From Streptomyces sp. NRRL F-2580 (GTDB lineage Bacteria > Actinomycetota > Actinomycetes > Streptomycetales > Streptomycetaceae): DNA of 64,000 bases. The DNA lies in the NCBI RefSeq assembly GCF_000720115.1, contig NZ_JOIR01000013.1:124001-188000 (forward strand), written 5' to 3'. Positions within the stretch are counted from its first letter, which is position 1; each line of letters opens with the position of its first letter. The position numbers and the translations under genes are program-made. The notes below the pieces were generated by a model. It was not told the DNA's origin, did not search any database, and saw only the letters and a list, made by a program, of their open reading frames with translations. Below, piece by piece: positions 43,416 through 53,395 of the stretch.

Positions 43416-43992
43416 ATGGAAGAACTGAGACAGCATCAGGAAGTACGCGTGGGGGCGTACGAGGTACGGCACGCCGGACCGCAGGACGTCCGGGGGGCGC
43501 GCAGCGTCATGCTCGACACCTTCTACCGGGAGTTCACGTACGGGTACGTGCCCGAGTGGCACTCCGACGTCGTCGACATCCGCGGCACCTACCTCGACCA
43601 CCCGCGCCACACCCTCGTCGTGGCCGTACGGGACGGCGAGGTGGTGGGCACGTGCGCGGTGCACTCCCGCGGGCCCCGCCCACCCGCCGCATCCGCGCCG
43701 GCTCGTCGAGCGCTACCCCTCGGGCAGCACCGCCCAGCTCCTGCGGGTCTACGTACGCCCCGCCCACCGCCGGCGCGGGCTGGCCCGGGCCATGGTGCGG
43801 GAGGCGTGCGCGTTCGTGGCCGGCGCGCCGGGCTACGAGCGCGTCTACCTGCACACGAACGTCGACATCCCGGGCGCGGAGCGGTTCTGGCGCAGCCTGG
43901 CCACCGAGGTCTGGGACGCCCGCACGACGGGCGAGCACGGCGGATTCGGGACGGTCCACTTCGAGATCCCGGCGCCCTGGGCGCTGCCGTGA
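43416..43992 (+). pseudogene. GNAT acetyltransferase with a one-base frameshift
   Basis: The first 86 codons are in frame (to VGTCAVHSRGP). The rest, including the acetyl-CoA loop RPAHRRRGLARAMV and the tail GFGTVHFEIPAPW, is in another frame. Removing one C from the CCCC near 43675 restores a 191-aa GNAT. It is divergent from the metallophore-like operon and shares the Zur-like region; acetylation of a metallophore or metal-stress metabolite is only a guess. Confidence 0.7.
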
Positions 43993-44080
43993 CTCCGCGC
44001 TCCGCCGCGACTGCGGGCCGTGCTGTGACTCCGCCCACCCTCCCTTGACCGATCAAGGAAGGGTTACCTAAGTTCGACTC

Positions 44081-44365
44081 ATGAGCCCGCAGCATCCCAC
44101 TCCCCCCACCGGCCCGGACCACGCGTCGGCCGAGCCCGAGCTCGTCGGCTTCACCGTCGACCTCACCTCCCAGGAGGTCCTCCGGCGGGCCCAGGTGATG
44201 GAAGCCCTCGGCCCCGACTGGGATCCGATCGAGGTGCTGCGCGGCGAGGAGGCGGCGTACGACCTGCTGTACTCGGGACTCGACGCGGAGCAGCAGCGCG
44301 TGTACGACGACCTGGTCGCGGCGGGCGTGCTCCCCGATCGAGGACACGGCCGTGCTGCCGCTTGA
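44081..44365 (+). CDS. DUF6400-like protein, 94 aa
   Basis: The small protein contains FTVDLTSQEVLRRAQVMEALG and YDDLVAAGVLP, which I recognise as the Streptomyces DUF6400 family of unknown function. ATG 44081 is natural. Its end overlaps the next start by 14 nt, so the two are coupled. Confidence 0.75.
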   Translation: MSPQHPTPPTGPDHASAEPELVGFTVDLTSQEVLRRAQVMEALGPDWDPIEVLRGEEAAYDLLYSGLDAEQQRVYDDLVAAGVLPDRGHGRAAA

Positions 44366-44612
44366 CCCACAGGCCGACATCGGCCGCCGGGCCTGGGTGG
44401 CCTGCCCGAACTGCGACGACACCCGTGGGTGCGAACCGTGCGGGAAGCGCGGCGCCTGCTCCGCGCACTGGCGCTACCTGCTCTCCAACACGGGCAGCCT
44501 GCTCCACCTCCAGTGCCCGGGCTGCGCCCACGTCTGGGTGCACGAGAGCGGCTTCGGCGCCACCCGCTCCACCCTGTGGAGCCGTCTCACCGGTGGCCTG
44601 TCCCACCCCTGA
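44352..44612 (+). CDS. Zinc-ribbon-like small protein, 86 aa
   Basis: The cysteines occur as CPNC, CEPCGKRGAC and CPGC within 60 residues, with a histidine (SAHWRYLL). It is probably a zinc-binding structural protein, conserved in Streptomyces but without known function. GTG 44352 is preceded by GAGGA. Confidence 0.7.
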   Translation: MLPLDPQADIGRRAWVACPNCDDTRGCEPCGKRGACSAHWRYLLSNTGSLLHLQCPGCAHVWVHESGFGATRSTLWSRLTGGLSHP

Positions 44613-44723
44613 CTCGCGCCTCGGCCCACCCCTGACCCGCCCCGCGGCGGTCGACGGGCCGGGCCCGCGGCAGGTGCCTATCCTCGAAGAAGGGGCTGCT
44701 CCGAGCCGTGGAGGACGGCTGTC

Positions 44724-45554
44724 ATGACCGAGGCGAGCGAAGCGGCCCAGGCGGACCGCACCCTGAAGGCCCGGCACCGCGCGATGTGGGCGCAGGGCGA
44801 CTACCCGTCCGTGGTCTCCCACGTCATTCCCGACCTCGGTGCCCGGCTCGTGCGGGAGTGCGGCGTCCGGCAGGGTGACCGGGTGCTCGACGTCGCGGCG
44901 GGCTCCGGCAACGCGGCCATACCGGCGGCCCTGGCCGGGGCCGACGTGGTGGCCTCCGACCTCACCCCCGAGCTGCTGGAGATCGGGCGGCACCTGGCCG
45001 CCGTACGCGGCGCCCGGCTGGAGTGGCGGGAGGCGGACGCCGAGGCGCTGCCGTTCGCGGACGGGGAGTTCGACATCGTGATGTCGTGCGTCGGCGTGAT
45101 GTTCGCCCCGCACCACCGGCCCGCCGCCGAGGAGATGCTGCGCGTCTGCCGCTCCGGCGGCACGATCGGGCTGGTCAACTGGACCCCAGAGGGCTTCGTG
45201 GGCCGGATGTTCGCCGCCATGAAGCCGTTCGCTCCCCCGTCGCCGCCCGGCGTCCAGCCGCCGCCCCTGTGGGGGGACGAGGAACACGTCCACGAGCTGC
45301 TGGGCGACGCGGTGACCGACGTCGACGCCCGCCGCGAGACGGTCCGCGTGGACCGCTTCGGGGAGCCCTCGGGCTTCCGGGAGTTCTTCAAGGCCTGCTA
45401 CGGGCCGACGATCGCCGTCTACCGCGCCGTCGCGGGCGATGCGGACCGGGTCGCGGCGCTGGACGCCGCGCTCGACGCCCTCGCCGCCGAGCACACCGTG
45501 GACGGGGTCATGGAGTGGGAGTACCTCCTGCTGACCGCCCACCGCCGGGGCTGA
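44724..45554 (+). CDS. UbiE-like SAM methyltransferase
   Basis: The 276-aa class I methyltransferase has motif I VLDVAAGSGNAAIPAAL near residue 50, VVASDLTPELLE, DAEALPFADGEFDIVMS and RVCRSGGTIGLVNW. It is close to the ubiquinone/menaquinone family by motif but probably acts on a small metabolite. ATG 44724 is used. Confidence 0.85.
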   Translation: MTEASEAAQADRTLKARHRAMWAQGDYPSVVSHVIPDLGARLVRECGVRQGDRVLDVAAGSGNAAIPAALAGADVVASDLTPELLEIGRHLAAVRGARLEWREADAEALPFADGEFDIVMSCVGVMFAPHHRPAAEEMLRVCRSGGTIGLVNWTPEGFVGRMFAAMKPFAPPSPPGVQPPPLWGDEEHVHELLGDAVTDVDARRETVRVDRFGEPSGFREFFKACYGPTIAVYRAVAGDADRVAALDAALDALAAEHTVDGVMEWEYLLLTAHRRG

Positions 45555-45589
45555 CCGGCCCCTGGCCGGCTCCCGGGGTCACGCCCCGG

Positions 45590-46549
45590 TCAGTCGACGG
45601 CCGGGTGCACTTCCGGGTGGGCGTCCCACCACTCCTTGTGGAAGGGATTGTTGTCCACATTGGCCAGATAGGCGCGGGCCGCGGCCCGGTAGAGCAGTTC
45701 CGCCTGCCCGGCCGAGAGCGCCGAGCGGTTCCAGGCCAGCCGGATGCGGCCCGTGATGGGGGTGCCGACGAGCGGGCGCATCACCGTACCCTCCCCCGGC
45801 GGCGCCGTCGGCTGGCACAGCGAGACCGCGCGGCCCGCGGCGATCAGGTCGTGCTGCATCTTCCGGTCGGTGATCCGGTAGCGCAGTGACGGACTGAATC
45901 CGGCCTTCGCGCAGGCGGCCACGAGGGCCTCGGGGCCGCCGTCGTCGTCCTCGACCAGGGTCAGCCACGGCTCGTCGGCGAGGTCCGCCAGGTCGATGCG
46001 GTCGAGGCCCGCCAGGGGGTGCTTCGCCGACAGCCGGATGCAGAAGGGCTCCTTCGGGATCAGCGTCCTGGCCAGGGTGCCCTCCGGCAGCGGGACCTCG
46101 TGGTCGTTGACCTCCCCGTAGACGATGGCGTCGTAGCGCCCTGCGCCGAGCATCCGGGCCAGCGCGGTCACCGAATCCTCCAGGTCCACGGCGATCTCCC
46201 GGCCGGACATGGACAGGTCGGTCTGGGCCAGCAGGCCGTCGAGCAGCACGAGCAGGATGCAGCCCAGGCGCAGCGGGCCGCCGGAGGACAGGGCTCGCGC
46301 GTCCGCTCCCAGGGCGTCCATCTCGCTGAGCACGCGCCGCGCCCTGGCCAGGACGAACTGGCCGAGCGCGGTGGGTTCCACCCCGCCCCGGCCGCGCACG
46401 AACAGCTCGCCGCCCGTGACCTGTTCGATGCGCCGCAGCTGCGCGGAGAGTGCCGGCTGGGAAACACCGAGCCGCCGCGCCGCGCCCCCCAGGCTGCCCG
46501 CCTCCGCTATCCGGCAGACGGCTTGCAGATGCCTCAACTCCAGCTGCAT
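45590..46549 (-). CDS. LysR-type transcriptional regulator
   Basis: The 319-aa regulator has an N-terminal winged helix (LRHLQAVCRIAEAGSLGGAARRLGVSQPALSAQLRRIE) and a LysR substrate-binding domain. It diverges from the M4-M28 protease gene. A CATAA-N8-TTATG dyad 34 bp upstream of its start is the likely autoregulatory site. The inducer is unknown. Confidence 0.9.
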   Translation of the reverse strand: MQLELRHLQAVCRIAEAGSLGGAARRLGVSQPALSAQLRRIEQVTGGELFVRGRGGVEPTALGQFVLARARRVLSEMDALGADARALSSGGPLRLGCILLVLLDGLLAQTDLSMSGREIAVDLEDSVTALARMLGAGRYDAIVYGEVNDHEVPLPEGTLARTLIPKEPFCIRLSAKHPLAGLDRIDLADLADEPWLTLVEDDDGGPEALVAACAKAGFSPSLRYRITDRKMQHDLIAAGRAVSLCQPTAPPGEGTVMRPLVGTPITGRIRLAWNRSALSAGQAELLYRAAARAYLANVDNNPFHKEWWDAHPEVHPAVD

Positions 46550-46582
46550 CCGGGCAGCGTACGCAGCCGGCCGTCCCGGCAC

Positions 46583-46600
46583 CATAACGCGGGCCTTATG
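46583..46600. promoter_or_regulatory. LysR-type dyad
   Basis: CATAA (46583-46587) and TTATG (46596-46600) form a perfect inverted repeat with an 8-nt centre, with CCGG on both sides. It lies between the divergent LysR and protease genes. Confidence 0.55.
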
Positions 46601-46692
46601 CCGGCCGGGATGTCCCATTCCCGTCATGTCCACGCTCATACTCGGCCGCGAACGAACACTCATCCCCGACCCCCCCACGATCGGAGTGGACG

Positions 46693-49600
46693 TTGCAGCC
46701 CAGAAGATGGACGGCGGCCGTGGCAGCGATGGCGCTGACCGCAGGACTCGCCGGCACGCTGGCCGGAACGGCATCGGCGGCGCAGCAGGCGCAGCCCGCA
46801 CCCTCCCCGAAGGACACACCGGCCGCCCGCGCGGTCGCGGCGGCCGACCAGGCCGTCGACAGTGGTCTCGACTCCCTGGTCAACTCCTCTCAGGAACAGT
46901 ACGAACGACGCCTCGTCACCCCCTGGGTGAAGGACCTCTACTCCGTCTCGTACGAGCGCAGCTACCGCGGCCTGCCGGTCGTCGGCGGCGACGCGGTCGT
47001 GCTCGCGGACGGCGCCGGCAAGGTGCGCGCCCTCCAGTCCGCCTCCTCCGTGCGGATCGACGTGGCGACCCGCGCGTCGGTCTCCGCGAAGGACGCCGAG
47101 TCCACCTCGCGGTCGAGGCTGGCCTCGGTCGACAAGGTCGAGAGCAGCCGGCTCGTCGTCCGGCTCAAGGACGACAAGCCGGTGCTGGCCTGGGAGACCG
47201 TGTTGAGCGGCCGTACCAAGACCGCGCCCAGCCGCTTGCACGTGTTCGTGGACGCGCGGACCGGCGCCTTCGTCGACAGCTACGACGACGTGGTGGCCGG
47301 CTCAGGCAACAGCAAGTGGAACGGGCCGGGACCGGTCTCCATCGACACCACCAACTCGGGTTCCACATACACGCTGCGGGACCCGAACCGGCCCGGCCTC
47401 AGCTGCGCGGACTACGCCAACGGCTCGGTCTTCACCAAGTCCTCCGACTCCTGGGGCACCGGCAACCCCACGAGCAAGGAGACCGGTTGCGTCGACCTGA
47501 TGTTCGCGGCGCAGAAGCAGTGGGACATGCTCTCCCAGTGGCTCGGCCGCAACGGCATCAGCGGCAACGGCCGCAGCTTCCCGGGCAAGGTCGGGCTGAA
47601 CGACCTCAACGCCTACTGGGACGGCAGCTCGGTCACCATCGGGCACAACAGCGCCAACGAGTGGATCGCCGGCGTGGACGTGGTGGCCCACGAGTACGGG
47701 CACGCCATCGACTCCAACACCCCCGGCGGCACCAGCGGCCAGGAGTCCGGCCTCGGCGAGGGCACCGGCGACATCTTCGGCGCGCTGACCGAGGCGTACA
47801 TCAACCAGCCGGCCCCCTACGACACCCCCGACTACACCGTCGGCGAGGTCATCAACCTCCAGGGCCGCGGCCCGATCCGCAACATGTACAACCCGCCGGC
47901 CGTCAACAACGACCCGGCCTGCTACAGCTCCGCGATACCCGGCACCGAGGTGCACGCAGCGGCCGGACCGCTGAACCACTGGTTCTACCTGCTGGCCGAG
48001 GGAAGCAGCCCGGGCGGCGGCAAGCCGAACAGCCCGACCTGCAACCAGTCCACGGTCACAGGAGTGGGCGTCCAGAACGCCGGCAAGATCTTCTACGGCG
48101 GCATGCTGCTCAAGACCAGCAGCATGTCCTACAAGAAGTACCGCACGGCGACGCTGAACTCCGCCAAGTCCCTCGACACCACCTGCGATCTCTTCAACAA
48201 GACCAAGAGCGCCTGGGACGCGATCAGCGTGCCCGCCCAGTCCGCGGACCCGGCCTGCACCCCGAGCGGCCAGAACAACGACTTCTCGATGGCGCTGAAC
48301 CCCTCGTCGGGCACCGTCCAGCAGGGCGGTACGGTCACCACGACCGTCGGCACCACCGTCACCACCGGCACCGCCCAGTCGGTGACGCTGACCGCGAGCG
48401 GCCTGCCGGCCGGGGTGAGCGCCTCCTTCAACCCCGCCACCGTGCAGTCCGGCCAGTCCTCCGTACTGACCCTGACCGCCACCGCCAACGCGGCGCCCGG
48501 CGCGTCCACCGTCGTCGTCAAGGGACAGGGCGCCGCCCTCTCCCACACCGTCGACTACTCGCTGAACGTCGGCGGGACCCAGCCCGGCAACGACCCGCCG
48601 GACATCAGCGTCGCCAACGTACAGGCGCACCTGGCCCAGTTCGGCACCATCGCGTCCCAGAACGGCGGCCACCGCCGGGCCGGCAGCGCCGGCTACACCC
48701 AGTCCCTGGCCTACGTGAAGGGCAAGCTGCAGGCCGCCGGCTACACCGTCACCGAGCAGAACTGCACCTCCTGCACCTACCCGTCGAACAACCTGATCGC
48801 CGACTGGCCGGGCGGCCCCGCCGACCAGACCGTCATGTTCGGCGCCCACCTCGACAGCGTCTCGGCCGGCCCCGGCATCAACGACAACGGCTCGGGCTCC
48901 GCGACCCTGCTGGAGAACGCCCTCGTCCTCGCCCAGAAGAACCCCACGATGACCAAGCACGTACGCTTCGCCTGGTGGACCGACGAGGAGCAGGGCCTCA
49001 ACGGCTCCGAGTTCTACGTCAACCAGCTGAGCAGCGCCCAGCGCGCGACCATCAAGGGCTACTACAACTTCGACATGGTCGGCTCCACCAACGGCGGCTA
49101 CTTCATCAACAACGTCAACTCCGCCACCGCGGCCCCGCTCAAGGCGTACTGGACCTCGCTGAACCTGGCACCCGAGGAGAACGTCGAGGGCCAGGGCCGC
49201 AGCGACGACTACTCCTTCCAGCAGGGCGGCATCCCCACCTCCGGCTACGCGGCCGGGGCCAGCGCCCGCAAGACCTCGGCGCAGGCCGCGAAGTGGGGCG
49301 GCACGGCCAACGCCGCCTACGACTCCTGCTACCACAGCTCCTGCGACACCACGAACAACATCAGCGCCACGGTGCTGGACCGCAGCGCCGACGGCGTCGC
49401 CTACGCCGTGTGGAAGCAGGCCGTCGGCGGTGAGACGCCCGCGCAGGACTTCTCCGTCGGTGTCAGCCCGTCCGCGGGCAGCGCGGCCCCCGGCGGTTCC
49501 ACCACCGCCACGGTGAACACCGCCACCGTGAGCGGCGCCCCCCAGACCGTCGCCCTGTCCGTCAACGGCGCACCGGCCGGCGTGAGCGCCACGCTGAGCC

Positions 49601-50202
49601 CCGCGTCCGTTCAGTCCGGCAGCTCCTCCACCCTGTCCGTCCAGGTCGGCGCGAGCACCGTGCCCGGCACCTACACCCTGACGGTCACCGGCTCCGGCAC
49701 CGTCAGCCACACCACCACCTACACGCTGACCGTCACCGGCGGCGGCAGCTGCACGCCGCGCCAGCTCGTGGTCAACGGCGGCTTCGAGAACGGCGCGAGC
49801 CCCTGGAGCGCGACCGCGGGCGTCATCACCAACCAGTCCGGGCAGGCCCCGCACGGCGGCAGCTACAAGGCGTGGCTGAACGGGTACGGGTCCACCCACA
49901 CCGACAGCGCCGCGCAGTCGGTGGCCGTCCCGTCGGGCTGCTCCTCGTACCGGCTCTCGTTCTTCCTCCACATCGACACGGACGAGGACGAGAACGTCGC
50001 CTACGACCGGTTCACCGTCTCGGTCGCCGGCCAGACGCTGGCGTCCTTCTCCAACGTGGACGCGAACTCCGGCTACGCCGAGAAGTCCTACGACCTCTCC
50101 GCCTTCGCAGGCCAGACCGTCACCCTGAAGTTCAACGGCGTGGAGGACCAGTCCCTCCAGACCTCCTTCGTCGTGGACGATGTCGCCCTCCAGGTGAGCT
50201 GA
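46693..50202 (+). CDS. Secreted M4-M28 double metalloprotease
   Basis: The 1169-aa exoenzyme has a signal peptide (about 1-33), an FTP-type propeptide, then a thermolysin-family M4 domain with zinc motif HEYGH near residue 333 and the third ligand in [12 protein letters not shown] first Ig-like domain (about 520-632) follows, then an M28 aminopeptidase domain ([42 protein letters not shown]), a second Ig-like domain and a C-terminal beta-sandwich like carbohydrate-binding modules. Both active sites look complete. It could digest protein by endo- and exo-cleavage. TTG 46693 follows GGAG. Confidence 0.85.
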   Translation: MQPRRWTAAVAAMALTAGLAGTLAGTASAAQQAQPAPSPKDTPAARAVAAADQAVDSGLDSLVNSSQEQYERRLVTPWVKDLYSVSYERSYRGLPVVGGDAVVLADGAGKVRALQSASSVRIDVATRASVSAKDAESTSRSRLASVDKVESSRLVVRLKDDKPVLAWETVLSGRTKTAPSRLHVFVDARTGAFVDSYDDVVAGSGNSKWNGPGPVSIDTTNSGSTYTLRDPNRPGLSCADYANGSVFTKSSDSWGTGNPTSKETGCVDLMFAAQKQWDMLSQWLGRNGISGNGRSFPGKVGLNDLNAYWDGSSVTIGHNSANEWIAGVDVVAHEYGHAIDSNTPGGTSGQESGLGEGTGDIFGALTEAYINQPAPYDTPDYTVGEVINLQGRGPIRNMYNPPAVNNDPACYSSAIPGTEVHAAAGPLNHWFYLLAEGSSPGGGKPNSPTCNQSTVTGVGVQNAGKIFYGGMLLKTSSMSYKKYRTATLNSAKSLDTTCDLFNKTKSAWDAISVPAQSADPACTPSGQNNDFSMALNPSSGTVQQGGTVTTTVGTTVTTGTAQSVTLTASGLPAGVSASFNPATVQSGQSSVLTLTATANAAPGASTVVVKGQGAALSHTVDYSLNVGGTQPGNDPPDISVANVQAHLAQFGTIASQNGGHRRAGSAGYTQSLAYVKGKLQAAGYTVTEQNCTSCTYPSNNLIADWPGGPADQTVMFGAHLDSVSAGPGINDNGSGSATLLENALVLAQKNPTMTKHVRFAWWTDEEQGLNGSEFYVNQLSSAQRATIKGYYNFDMVGSTNGGYFINNVNSATAAPLKAYWTSLNLAPEENVEGQGRSDDYSFQQGGIPTSGYAAGASARKTSAQAAKWGGTANAAYDSCYHSSCDTTNNISATVLDRSADGVAYAVWKQAVGGETPAQDFSVGVSPSAGSAAPGGSTTATVNTATVSGAPQTVALSVNGAPAGVSATLSPASVQSGSSSTLSVQVGASTVPGTYTLTVTGSGTVSHTTTYTLTVTGGGSCTPRQLVVNGGFENGASPWSATAGVITNQSGQAPHGGSYKAWLNGYGSTHTDSAAQSVAVPSGCSSYRLSFFLHIDTDEDENVAYDRFTVSVAGQTLASFSNVDANSGYAEKSYDLSAFAGQTVTLKFNGVEDQSLQTSFVVDDVALQVS

Positions 50203-50222
50203 CGCCCACCCGGCCCTCCGAT

Positions 50223-50261
50223 GTCCGGCCCGGCCCCCGTACGGCGGGGGCCGGGCCGGAC
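50223..50261. terminator. Bidirectional terminator
   Basis: GTCCGGCCCGGCCCCCG pairs perfectly with its complement (17 bp) around the loop TACGG, between the converging protease and serine-hydrolase genes. Confidence 0.85.
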
Positions 50262-50280
50262 GCCTGCCGGCGGGACTCCG

Positions 50281-51390
50281 TCAGGCGGAGCCGGTCTTGG
50301 CGAACTCGGCTTCGAGCACCTCGGTGAAGAGGCCGATCGGGTCGCTCCAGTCGCCGTTGAGGCTCTGGGAGACCAGGTGCTCGCCGTCGCGGGTGCCGAA
50401 GGTGTAGCAGAACGATCCGGTGAAGGCGCCGCCCATGCCCCAGAGCGTCGCGCCGCAGGACAGGTCCACCGATGCCACGCCGAGGCCGTAGGAGGTGCCG
50501 GGGATCCACTTGCCCTCGGGGGTGGGGAACACGGTGAACATCTCGCCCTGCTGGGCGGGCGGCAGCAGCCGACCGGCCAGCAGCGCGCCGAAGAACCGGT
50601 TCAGGTCGCCGACGGTGGAGACCATGCCGCCGGCCGTCCAGGCGAAGCTGGCGTCGATCTCGGTCACGTCGTGGATCTCGGCATCGGGCGCGGGCAGGTG
50701 GTTCTTGCTGTAGAGACGGGTGTGCGGTCCGCGCAGCTCGTGCTGGCCGCCGCCCGGCAGGTAGGTGCCGGTCAGTCCGAGCGGGCGGACGATGCGATCG
50801 TCGAGCTCGTCGGCGTAGCTCCGGCCGGTGGCCTTCTCGATGACCAGGCCGCACAGGACGTAGCCGGTGTTGCTGTACGTCCACCCCTCACCCGGCGCGA
50901 AGTCGGGGGCGTGGGACATCGCGACCCCCACCAGCTGCTCGGGGCGGAACCGGTCGTAGCGGTGCTCCAGGAACGCCGGGCCGTAGTGCCGGGACGTCAG
51001 CCGTTCGTCCTGGGCGTAGTTGAAGAGTCCGCTGGTCATGCCGAGCAGCTGGCGCAGGGTGATCCCGCCACCGTCGTTGCCGTTGCCCCGGACCAGGCCC
51101 GGCAGCCACTGCTCGACGGTGTCGTCCAGGCCGAGCGTGTGCTCGGCCGCCAGCTGGAGGAGGAGGGTGGCCGTGAACGTCTTGGTGGTGCTGCCGATGC
51201 GGAACTGCTCCTGCGCCAGCCGCGCACGCCCGGACGCCTTGTCCGCCACCCCCGCCGCGGCGAACCAGCCTCCCGCGCGGTCCTGGACCTCGGCGACCAT
51301 CCCGGGAAGGCCGCTCTCGCTCACCGCCCGGTCCAGGACCTCCTGCACGGCCGCACGTGAACTCATCCTCTGGGGAACGGACTTGGTCAT
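50281..51390 (-). CDS. Cytoplasmic serine hydrolase of the beta-lactamase fold
   Basis: The 369-aa protein has SxxK as STTK (IGSTTKTFT), YSN as WTYSNTGY, and a third region WGMGGAFTG lacking the usual His of HxG. It has no signal peptide, unlike the relative at 20.2 kb. It is probably an esterase, transacylase or regulatory DD-peptidase homologue. ATG 51390 is used; an internal ATG lies 8 codons later. Confidence 0.8.
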   Translation of the reverse strand: MTKSVPQRMSSRAAVQEVLDRAVSESGLPGMVAEVQDRAGGWFAAAGVADKASGRARLAQEQFRIGSTTKTFTATLLLQLAAEHTLGLDDTVEQWLPGLVRGNGNDGGGITLRQLLGMTSGLFNYAQDERLTSRHYGPAFLEHRYDRFRPEQLVGVAMSHAPDFAPGEGWTYSNTGYVLCGLVIEKATGRSYADELDDRIVRPLGLTGTYLPGGGQHELRGPHTRLYSKNHLPAPDAEIHDVTEIDASFAWTAGGMVSTVGDLNRFFGALLAGRLLPPAQQGEMFTVFPTPEGKWIPGTSYGLGVASVDLSCGATLWGMGGAFTGSFCYTFGTRDGEHLVSQSLNGDWSDPIGLFTEVLEAEFAKTGSA

Positions 51391-51582
51391 CTCGGTCTCC
51401 TCGGTGCGGCTCCGGCGTTCTTCCCGAAGGGAAAAACGCTACGCCGCGGGGCCCGCGTGGCGCTGGCCCGCTCCCGGCCAACATCGAGGACGACCTGGGC
51501 AGCCGGACGGGTTCGCCCTCTTTCTCCCCGCGGCCTCAGCTGCTACGGGAGGTCGGCGGGGCGAGGGGCCGGCGGCCCGTGG

Positions 51583-51867
51583 TCACCGGGAGGTGCCGCC
51601 CCCGCCCCGCTCGGGGGCGATCATGGCGGTCAGGCCGAGGTCCAGCTCCGCACCGTCGACGAGCAGCGCCTCGATCGAGCGGGTACGCGGGTCGATGTCG
51701 GCCTCCATGCCCTCACCGCGGTAGTGGGGGTAGCCGGAGGCGCCGGTCTCCCCGGTGGCCTCGACCGTGGCCGCGCGCAGGGCCCTGTCCGCGGCGGAGC
51801 CGCCGCGCAGGTTCTCGATGTGTTCGGGCACCAGCAGGATCCGGAAGCTCTGCGGCTCAGTGGTCAT
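51583..51867 (-). CDS. Hypothetical protein, 94 aa
   Basis: The small acidic protein begins MTTEPQSFRILLVPEHIENL and has no cysteines or membrane helix. It looks like a conserved Streptomyces hypothetical protein of unknown role. Confidence 0.6.
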   Translation of the reverse strand: MTTEPQSFRILLVPEHIENLRGGSAADRALRAATVEATGETGASGYPHYRGEGMEADIDPRTRSIEALLVDGAELDLGLTAMIAPERGGGGTSR

Positions 51868-51966
51868 GGCTCGAAGCTACCCGATCAGGTGCCCCGGAGC
51901 GGGCGCTCACACGCCCCACCTCGTACGCTCTCCAGGACCCACGGACGCGAACGAAGAGGCAACACC

Positions 51967-52359
51967 ATGAGCGGCGATTCCCCGAGCAAGATCCTCCTTG
52001 TGGCGAAGGACCGCACCCTCCGGACCTTGCTGGAGCGGCTCCTGGTGGGCCGCGGGTTCGCCGTGGTCGACGGCGGGAGCGGGGTGGACACCGTTGCCCT
52101 GCTGGGCACCGCCGGCCCGATCGCGCTGGTGATCTGCGAGCGCACCGGCCCGGGGCTGGACGAGGTGGCGATGTTCGAGGAGATCCGCCGCCACCCGGAC
52201 CACGGGCGCGTGCCGATCCTCGCGCTGCCGCCCGCGGACCCGGAGTGCACGGTCCGTGCCCTGGAGGCCGGGGTGAGCGACTGCCTCGCGAAGCCGTTCC
52301 ACCCCACCGAGTTCCTGGCCCGCGTCGAGCGCCTGGCCCGTCCGGACACCGCGGCCTGA
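51967..52359 (+). CDS. Degenerate receiver-domain protein
   Basis: The 130-aa protein has a response-regulator receiver fold (KILLVAKDRTLRTLLERLL at the start, LAKPFHPTEFLARVE at the end) but no output domain. The acidic pocket is VAKD instead of DD, and the phospho-acceptor Asp is replaced in ICERTGPG, although the signalling Lys remains. It may be a phosphorylation-independent docking protein. ATG 51967 is used. Confidence 0.75.
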   Translation: MSGDSPSKILLVAKDRTLRTLLERLLVGRGFAVVDGGSGVDTVALLGTAGPIALVICERTGPGLDEVAMFEEIRRHPDHGRVPILALPPADPECTVRALEAGVSDCLAKPFHPTEFLARVERLARPDTAA

Positions 52360-52663
52360 TTCCGCTCTTGGGTCTCCGGCCCGTCGTCGGGATCCGGCCG
52401 GTCCGGGCCGGAGCGTGCGATTGGCCGGACATCGCCCTGGTCCGGGCCGCCCGGGGTTCCTACGATTCGGGCACCCGGTCTTCACCCACCGGGAATTTTC
52501 AGGGACATGCTTAGATTCCCCTTCCTGGGCCTGCCCCGTTCCACCCTGCACACCGGTCTGTGACGACCCGGCCCCGCTCTGGCCGGCCGCACCCCCCACC
52601 CTCCGGCGCACGGGCACACCCGTCTGCGCGCCGCCCGGTACCGAAGCAGTGGATTGGAGAACC

Positions 52664-53314
52664 ATGTCCGGTGGATTCCTCGTGAGCGGCGCGATCGGCG
52701 CCCTGCTCACCGCCACCCTCCCCACGCACACCACCCCCTCGACCATCGTGGACCCGCCGCCCGACCGGATCGTGATCGAGGTCGCGACGGTCAACGGATC
52801 CGGGTGCCCCAAGGACACCGCGGAAGTCGCCGTGTCCCAGGACAACACCGCGTTCACCGTGACCTACAGCCAGTACCTGGCACAGGTCGGCGGCGGCGCA
52901 CCGCCCACCGCGGCGCGCAAGAACTGCCAGCTCAGCCTGATCGTGCACGTGCCCCACGGCTTCACCTACGCGATCGCCAGTGCCGACTACCGCGGCTACG
53001 CCTCCCTGGCACCGGGCGCGAAGGCCACCGAGAAGGCCTCGTACTACTTCCAGGGCTCCCCGGACACGGCCGCCCTCACGCACAACTTCAGCGGCCCGCG
53101 CGAGGACAACTGGCAGGCCACCGACGTGACCGACTGGGCCCAGCTGGTGTGGGCACCGTGCGGCGTGCAGCGCAACTTCAACATCAACACCGAGCTGCGG
53201 GTCAACAGAGGCACCTCGGCCCCGTCGTCCACCAGCTACATGACCATGGACTCCACGGACGGCAGCATCAACACCATCTACCACCTGGCCTGGAGGGAGT
53301 GCAGCCGCAACTGA
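52664..53314 (+). CDS. DUF4360-domain secreted protein
   Basis: The 216-aa protein has a short hydrophobic N-terminus and an extracellular-looking domain with four cysteines (GCPKDT, KNCQLSL, APCGVQ and WRECSRN), as in DUF4360 proteins of unknown function. TTGGAGA precedes ATG 52664. It does not appear to be co-transcribed with its neighbours. Confidence 0.75.
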   Translation: MSGGFLVSGAIGALLTATLPTHTTPSTIVDPPPDRIVIEVATVNGSGCPKDTAEVAVSQDNTAFTVTYSQYLAQVGGGAPPTAARKNCQLSLIVHVPHGFTYAIASADYRGYASLAPGAKATEKASYYFQGSPDTAALTHNFSGPREDNWQATDVTDWAQLVWAPCGVQRNFNINTELRVNRGTSAPSSTSYMTMDSTDGSINTIYHLAWRECSRN

Positions 53315-53395
53315 GCCCGCCCGCTCCCCCGCACGTCCGCCTCCCCGCTCCGCGCTCCCGGGCGCGGCGGGGAGGCGCACCGCCTTCCCGGCCGG

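Noticed and set aside
47302..49971. 889-aa minus-strand frame
   Set aside because: It is a shadow of the protease gene, rich in Gly/Val/Ala/Arg with no motifs.
50281..51390. Clinically relevant beta-lactamase
   Set aside because: It lacks a signal peptide and the third-motif histidine and resembles environmental DD-peptidase/esterase homologues.
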